Source: Thiotrichales bacterium
GTDB taxonomy: Bacteria; Pseudomonadota; Gammaproteobacteria; HK1
Assembly (NCBI GenBank): GCA_026709935.1
Contig: JAPOSC010000065.1
Coordinates: 1 to 64,000 of the forward strand
Length of the DNA: 64,000 nucleotides
Direction of reading: 5' to 3'
Shown here: positions 60,944-64,000 of the stretch, piece after piece
Position numbering within the stretch: the first letter of the stretch is position 1
How the letters are laid out: the number at the start of each line of letters is the position of its first letter
Made by a program: the position numbers and the translations under genes
Notes under the pieces: model-generated
What the model was told of the DNA's origin: nothing
The model's input: the letters and a program-made list of their open reading frames with translations, nothing else
The model's database searches: none

Positions 60944-61813
60944 ATGTTCGAGAAAGTCGGGCTCATCGCCAAGCACGGCGGCCTGCGCGTGGGAGAAACG
61001 CTCGGGCGACTGATCGGCCTGTTGCGCGCCCGCGGGCGGGAGGTGGTCCTCGACGACCGAAGCCGTGACGCATGCCCCGAAGGCAGTCTGCCTGTGGTGG
61101 CGCGCGAAGAGATCGGGCGGCAATGCGACTTGGTAGTGGTGGTCGCGGGCGATGGAACGTTTCTGGGCGCAGCGCGAACCCTTGTCGATCAGGACGTGCC
61201 GCTGCTCGGAGTGAACCTGGGCCGGTTGGGCTTCCTCGCCGACGTGATGCCGGACGAAATGTCGGAGCGACTGAACGAGATTCTCGACGGCGAGTTCGTC
61301 GAGGAGCAGCGCTTTCTGCTCGACGTGGCGGTGGAGCGAAACACGATGCGCGTATTCTCGGGTACCGCGCTCAACGAAGCGGCCACCCACAAGAGCAGCA
61401 TGGCCCGGCTCGTGGAATTCGAGACGTACATCGACCACCACTTCGTCAACCGGCAGCGATCGGACGGACTGATCGTGGCGACACCCACGGGCTCGACCGC
61501 GTACGCGCTCTCCGGGGGAGGTCCCATCGTGCACCCTGCGCTCGACGCCATCGTGCTGGTCCCGATCTGTCCGCACACCTTGTCCAGCCGTCCCGTGGTG
61601 GTCGGTGGCGGCAGCGTGGTCGAGGTGGTGCTCGGAGACGAGGCCGAGAGCAGCGTCCAGCTCTCCTGCGATGGCGAGTCCACGTTGCAACTCGGGGCCG
61701 GGGATCGCATCTCGATCGCCAAGCACCGCCCTGCCCTGCGTCTCATCCACCCCGTCGGCCACGAGTACTACGCGACTCTGAGAACGAAGCTGCACTGGGG
61801 CAAGGGACCGTAG
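60944..61813 (+). CDS. nadK: NAD kinase
   Basis: The 290-residue enzyme phosphorylates NAD to NADP. It has VVAGDGTFLGAAR (the GGDGT-like motif, here AGDGT), GVNLGRLGFLADV, LNEAATHKSS and the glycine-rich TPTGSTAYALSGGGPIVHP. ATG 60944 gives the common MFEKVGLIAKHG start. The order nadK-recN-bamE beside grpE is the enterobacterial arrangement. Confidence 0.95.
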   Translation: MFEKVGLIAKHGGLRVGETLGRLIGLLRARGREVVLDDRSRDACPEGSLPVVAREEIGRQCDLVVVVAGDGTFLGAARTLVDQDVPLLGVNLGRLGFLADVMPDEMSERLNEILDGEFVEEQRFLLDVAVERNTMRVFSGTALNEAATHKSSMARLVEFETYIDHHFVNRQRSDGLIVATPTGSTAYALSGGGPIVHPALDAIVLVPICPHTLSSRPVVVGGGSVVEVVLGDEAESSVQLSCDGESTLQLGAGDRISIAKHRPALRLIHPVGHEYYATLRTKLHWGKGP

Positions 61814-61976
61814 CGAGACCGCGCCCCGGATCGGCAAGACATGCCCGGCGTCCCTCCAGGTCCGAACCTCCCGGGCGCGCCGCCCCCACCGCGGCCTCGT
61901 CCCTTCACGCGGGAGACCACATTCGGACCGTCGGCCTCCCCCTGAAGACCGCGGTCCCCGAGGATTCCAGCCCGGC

Positions 61977-63656
61977 ATGCTCTCTCATCTGTCCATTCGC
62001 TCGCTCGCGGTCATCGACCGTCTGGAGCTCGAATGCGCGTCGGGGATGACCGCGCTGACCGGGGAGACAGGCGCGGGCAAGTCGATCCTGGTCGATGCGC
62101 TGGCCTTGCTCCTCGGGGCGCGAGCCGACTCCGGCATGATTCGGGACGGCGCGGAGCGGGCCGAAGTCTGCGGCGTATTCGAAGTCGCCTCGAACGCATC
62201 GGCGCGGGCGTGGCTCGCAGATCGGGATCTGGACGCGGACGCGGACGCGGACGAGTGCATCGTGCGGCGCGTGGTCGGTCCGGGGAGCCGATCCCGCTCG
62301 TTCGTCAACCACCGTCCGGTGCCCGCGCACCTGTTGCGCGAGCTCGGGTCGCACCTCGTCGACATCCACGGCCAGCACGAGCACCACCTGCTGCTCGATC
62401 GCGACCGGCAACGGACCATCGTCGACGACTTCGGGGACCACCACGCGCTGCTCGAACAGGTCGCGCAAACCTCCGGACGCTGGCACGAACTGCAGCGCGA
62501 ACTCGCCAGCATCGCCGCGGCGGACGAAGATCGGGATTCGAGGCTCGACTTCCTGCGTTTTCAGCTCGACGAGCTCGAAGGACTGCAGCTCGACCCGGAA
62601 GAGCCCGAACGGCTCGCGGACGAGTTGCGCCGGCTCGCGAACGCCGAGACCATTCTCGAAGGTTGCCGCCGTGCGCTCGATCGGCTCGGCGGCGACCACG
62701 ACGGCTCGGTGGCGGCCGCATGCGCCGCCGCCCGCCGCGACCTCGATCCGGTGTCGCGCCACGACGCGCGCGCGCCGGGAATACTCGACCTGCTCGACGC
62801 GGCCGAGGTCAACCTGACGGAGGCCGCGGCCTCGCTGCGAACGGTGGCAGAGTCGCTCGACCTCGATCCCGAACGTCTCGCCGAAGTGGAGCGCCGCCTC
62901 GGGACCATTCACGATTTCGCCCGCAAACATCGGGTCTCGCCCCGGGAGCTGCCGGCGCAAATCGATCGGCTGCGCAAGCGGGTCGCCTCGCTCGCGGCAA
63001 GCGAGGAACGCGCGACAGAGCTTGCACGCGAGGTGGAAAGAACCGAGGAAGCACACCGCGCACTGTGCGGGAAGCTCACCGCGCAGCGCCGGGAGGCCGG
63101 GAGCGGGCTTGCGCAAAGGGTCACGCGGAACATGCAGGAACTTGGAATGCCGGGAGGCGACTTCATGGTCGACGTTCGGCCCCGGGACGGTTCCGCGCCC
63201 TCCCCGAGCGGCGCCGATCAGGTGGAGCTCTTCGTGAGCACGGGGCTCGGCCAGCCTCCGCGTCCCCTCTCGAAGGTCGCATCGGGAGGCGAGCTGTCGC
63301 GCATCTCCCTGGCCATCCAGGTCTCGTGCGTGGGCGGATCGGTCGTCCCCACCCTCGTCTTCGACGAGGCCGACGTCGGAATCGGAGGACGCGTGGCGGA
63401 AATCGTGGGGCGGCGGCTGCGCGCACTCGGGGAGTCGCATCAGATACTATGCGTCACCCACCTCGCGCAGGTCGCATCCCGGGCGCACCACCACGCGGTG
63501 ATCCGGAAACTCCTCGACCGGGAGGGCGCCCTTGGCGTCTGTGTGGCGGCGGTGAGCGACGAGGACCGAATCGAGGAGATCGCCCGGATGCTCGGAGGAG
63601 AAAGGATCACGCCGAAGACGCTCGCGCACGCGAGGGAGATGCTGGATGGATCATGA
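61977..63656 (+). CDS. recN: DNA repair protein RecN
   Basis: The 559-residue SMC-like ATPase of double-strand-break repair has Walker A in [25 protein letters not shown], two coiled-coil arms, the signature [18 protein letters not shown] and Walker [14 protein letters not shown] with [13 protein letters not shown]. Part of the N-terminal lobe has an unusual short Asp-Ala repeat ([10 protein letters not shown]). Its stop overlaps the bamE start by eleven bases. Confidence 0.95.
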   Translation: MLSHLSIRSLAVIDRLELECASGMTALTGETGAGKSILVDALALLLGARADSGMIRDGAERAEVCGVFEVASNASARAWLADRDLDADADADECIVRRVVGPGSRSRSFVNHRPVPAHLLRELGSHLVDIHGQHEHHLLLDRDRQRTIVDDFGDHHALLEQVAQTSGRWHELQRELASIAAADEDRDSRLDFLRFQLDELEGLQLDPEEPERLADELRRLANAETILEGCRRALDRLGGDHDGSVAAACAAARRDLDPVSRHDARAPGILDLLDAAEVNLTEAAASLRTVAESLDLDPERLAEVERRLGTIHDFARKHRVSPRELPAQIDRLRKRVASLAASEERATELAREVERTEEAHRALCGKLTAQRREAGSGLAQRVTRNMQELGMPGGDFMVDVRPRDGSAPSPSGADQVELFVSTGLGQPPRPLSKVASGGELSRISLAIQVSCVGGSVVPTLVFDEADVGIGGRVAEIVGRRLRALGESHQILCVTHLAQVASRAHHHAVIRKLLDREGALGVCVAAVSDEDRIEEIARMLGGERITPKTLAHAREMLDGS

Positions 63657-64000
63657 TCAAGACCGCGCCTCGCGAACGAGGCGGCTCCCCCGAAAGATCG
63701 CTGCGTTGTGTCTGGCGGCGGTCGGCCTCGGTGGTTGCGAGATGCCGACGCTGCCGGGACTGCCCGCATTGCCGGACCTTCCGGCGATCCCCGGGGTCTA
63801 TCGCATCGACATCCAGCAGGGAAACGTGGTCGAGCAGCAAATGCTGGACCGGCTGGAAATCGGCATGGAGCGGGGCAAGGTGCGCTTCATCATGGGAACG
63901 CCGCTTCTGGTCGACCCGTTCAATCAGGATCGATGGGACTATGTCTACCGCATACGTCGAGGGTCGGGGGAGGAGATCGGCCAGCGCGTATCCTTGCACT
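63646..64000 (+). CDS. bamE: outer membrane assembly lipoprotein BamE, cut by the window edge
   Basis: The first 118 residues are present. A basic N-region, a hydrophobic core ([10 protein letters not shown]) and the lipobox LGGC put the lipidated Cys at residue 31. The mature part has [37 protein letters not shown] and DRWDYVYR, the SmpA/OmlA signature. A Pro/Leu repeat ([15 protein letters not shown]) follows the lipobox, a small linker expansion. It belongs to the BAM complex that inserts beta-barrels. Confidence 0.93.
   Translation, partial: MDHDQDRASRTRRLPRKIAALCLAAVGLGGCEMPTLPGLPALPDLPAIPGVYRIDIQQGNVVEQQMLDRLEIGMERGKVRFIMGTPLLVDPFNQDRWDYVYRIRRGSGEEIGQRVSLH

Overview
The window is a high-GC (roughly two-thirds G+C) bacterial chromosome segment with tightly packed, often overlapping genes. 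Gene content and order point to a gammaproteobacterium. The order uvrY-uvrC-pgsA-tRNA(Gly)-tRNA(Cys)-tRNA(Leu UAA) matches the E. coli uvrY/uvrC/pgsA/glyW/cysT/leuZ block. The order glmM, ftsH, rlmE, greA, carB, carA, dapB, dnaJ, dnaK, grpE next to nadK-recN-bamE is also classic for that class. HrcA, a split class II ribonucleotide reductase and a LysW-type carrier protein make it unlike enterics. I cannot name the genus.

Layout. 1-2000: the end of a possible outer-membrane protein, a small membrane protein and an M81/MlrC-type metallopeptidase. 2227-5070: an amino-group-carrier-protein cassette (lysW, lysX/argX, argC/lysY) with a stand-alone class II glutamine-amidotransferase-fold amidase. 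The carrier ends in Gln instead of the usual Glu. 5243-9983: a nucleotide-sugar block (UDP-glucuronate 4-epimerase, two UDP-sugar dehydrogenases, galU). 10050-15005: a homocysteine methyltransferase-like protein, a flavin reductase/[2Fe-2S] ferredoxin pair, moaA and an aquaglyceroporin. 15186-20515: three tRNA genes, of which tRNA-Leu(UAA) is split by a self-splicing-type group I intron, then pgsA, uvrC, uvrY and a membrane LytTR regulator.

20543-24442 is a molybdenum hydroxylase operon (FAD, [2Fe-2S] and molybdopterin subunits plus a MoaD-like protein). 24623-36010 is mixed metabolism: an LLM oxidoreductase, a quinone reductase, a TPR protein, a gamma-class carbonic anhydrase, a histone-deacetylase-fold amidohydrolase, a CPA2 antiporter, an ABC-F ATPase, and a lipid-modification trio (TVP38-family protein, Cfa, FAD-dependent prenyl-reductase-like protein). 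36067-40740 holds ccmI and the split class II ribonucleotide reductase with candidate NrdR boxes.

40744-60523 is one 20-kb run of minus-strand housekeeping genes: mtaB, tilS, ppsR, glmM, ftsH, rlmE, greA, carB, carA, dapB, dnaJ, dnaK, a small ORF, grpE and hrcA. nadK, recN and the start of bamE lie divergently on the right.

The items most worth following are (i) the carrier-protein cassette with its Gln-ended carrier and linked amidase, in a genome that also has dapB and so probably makes lysine by the diaminopimelate route, (ii) the group I intron in leuZ, inserted between U33 and U34, and (iii) short palindromic repeats whose stems change by compensatory substitution.
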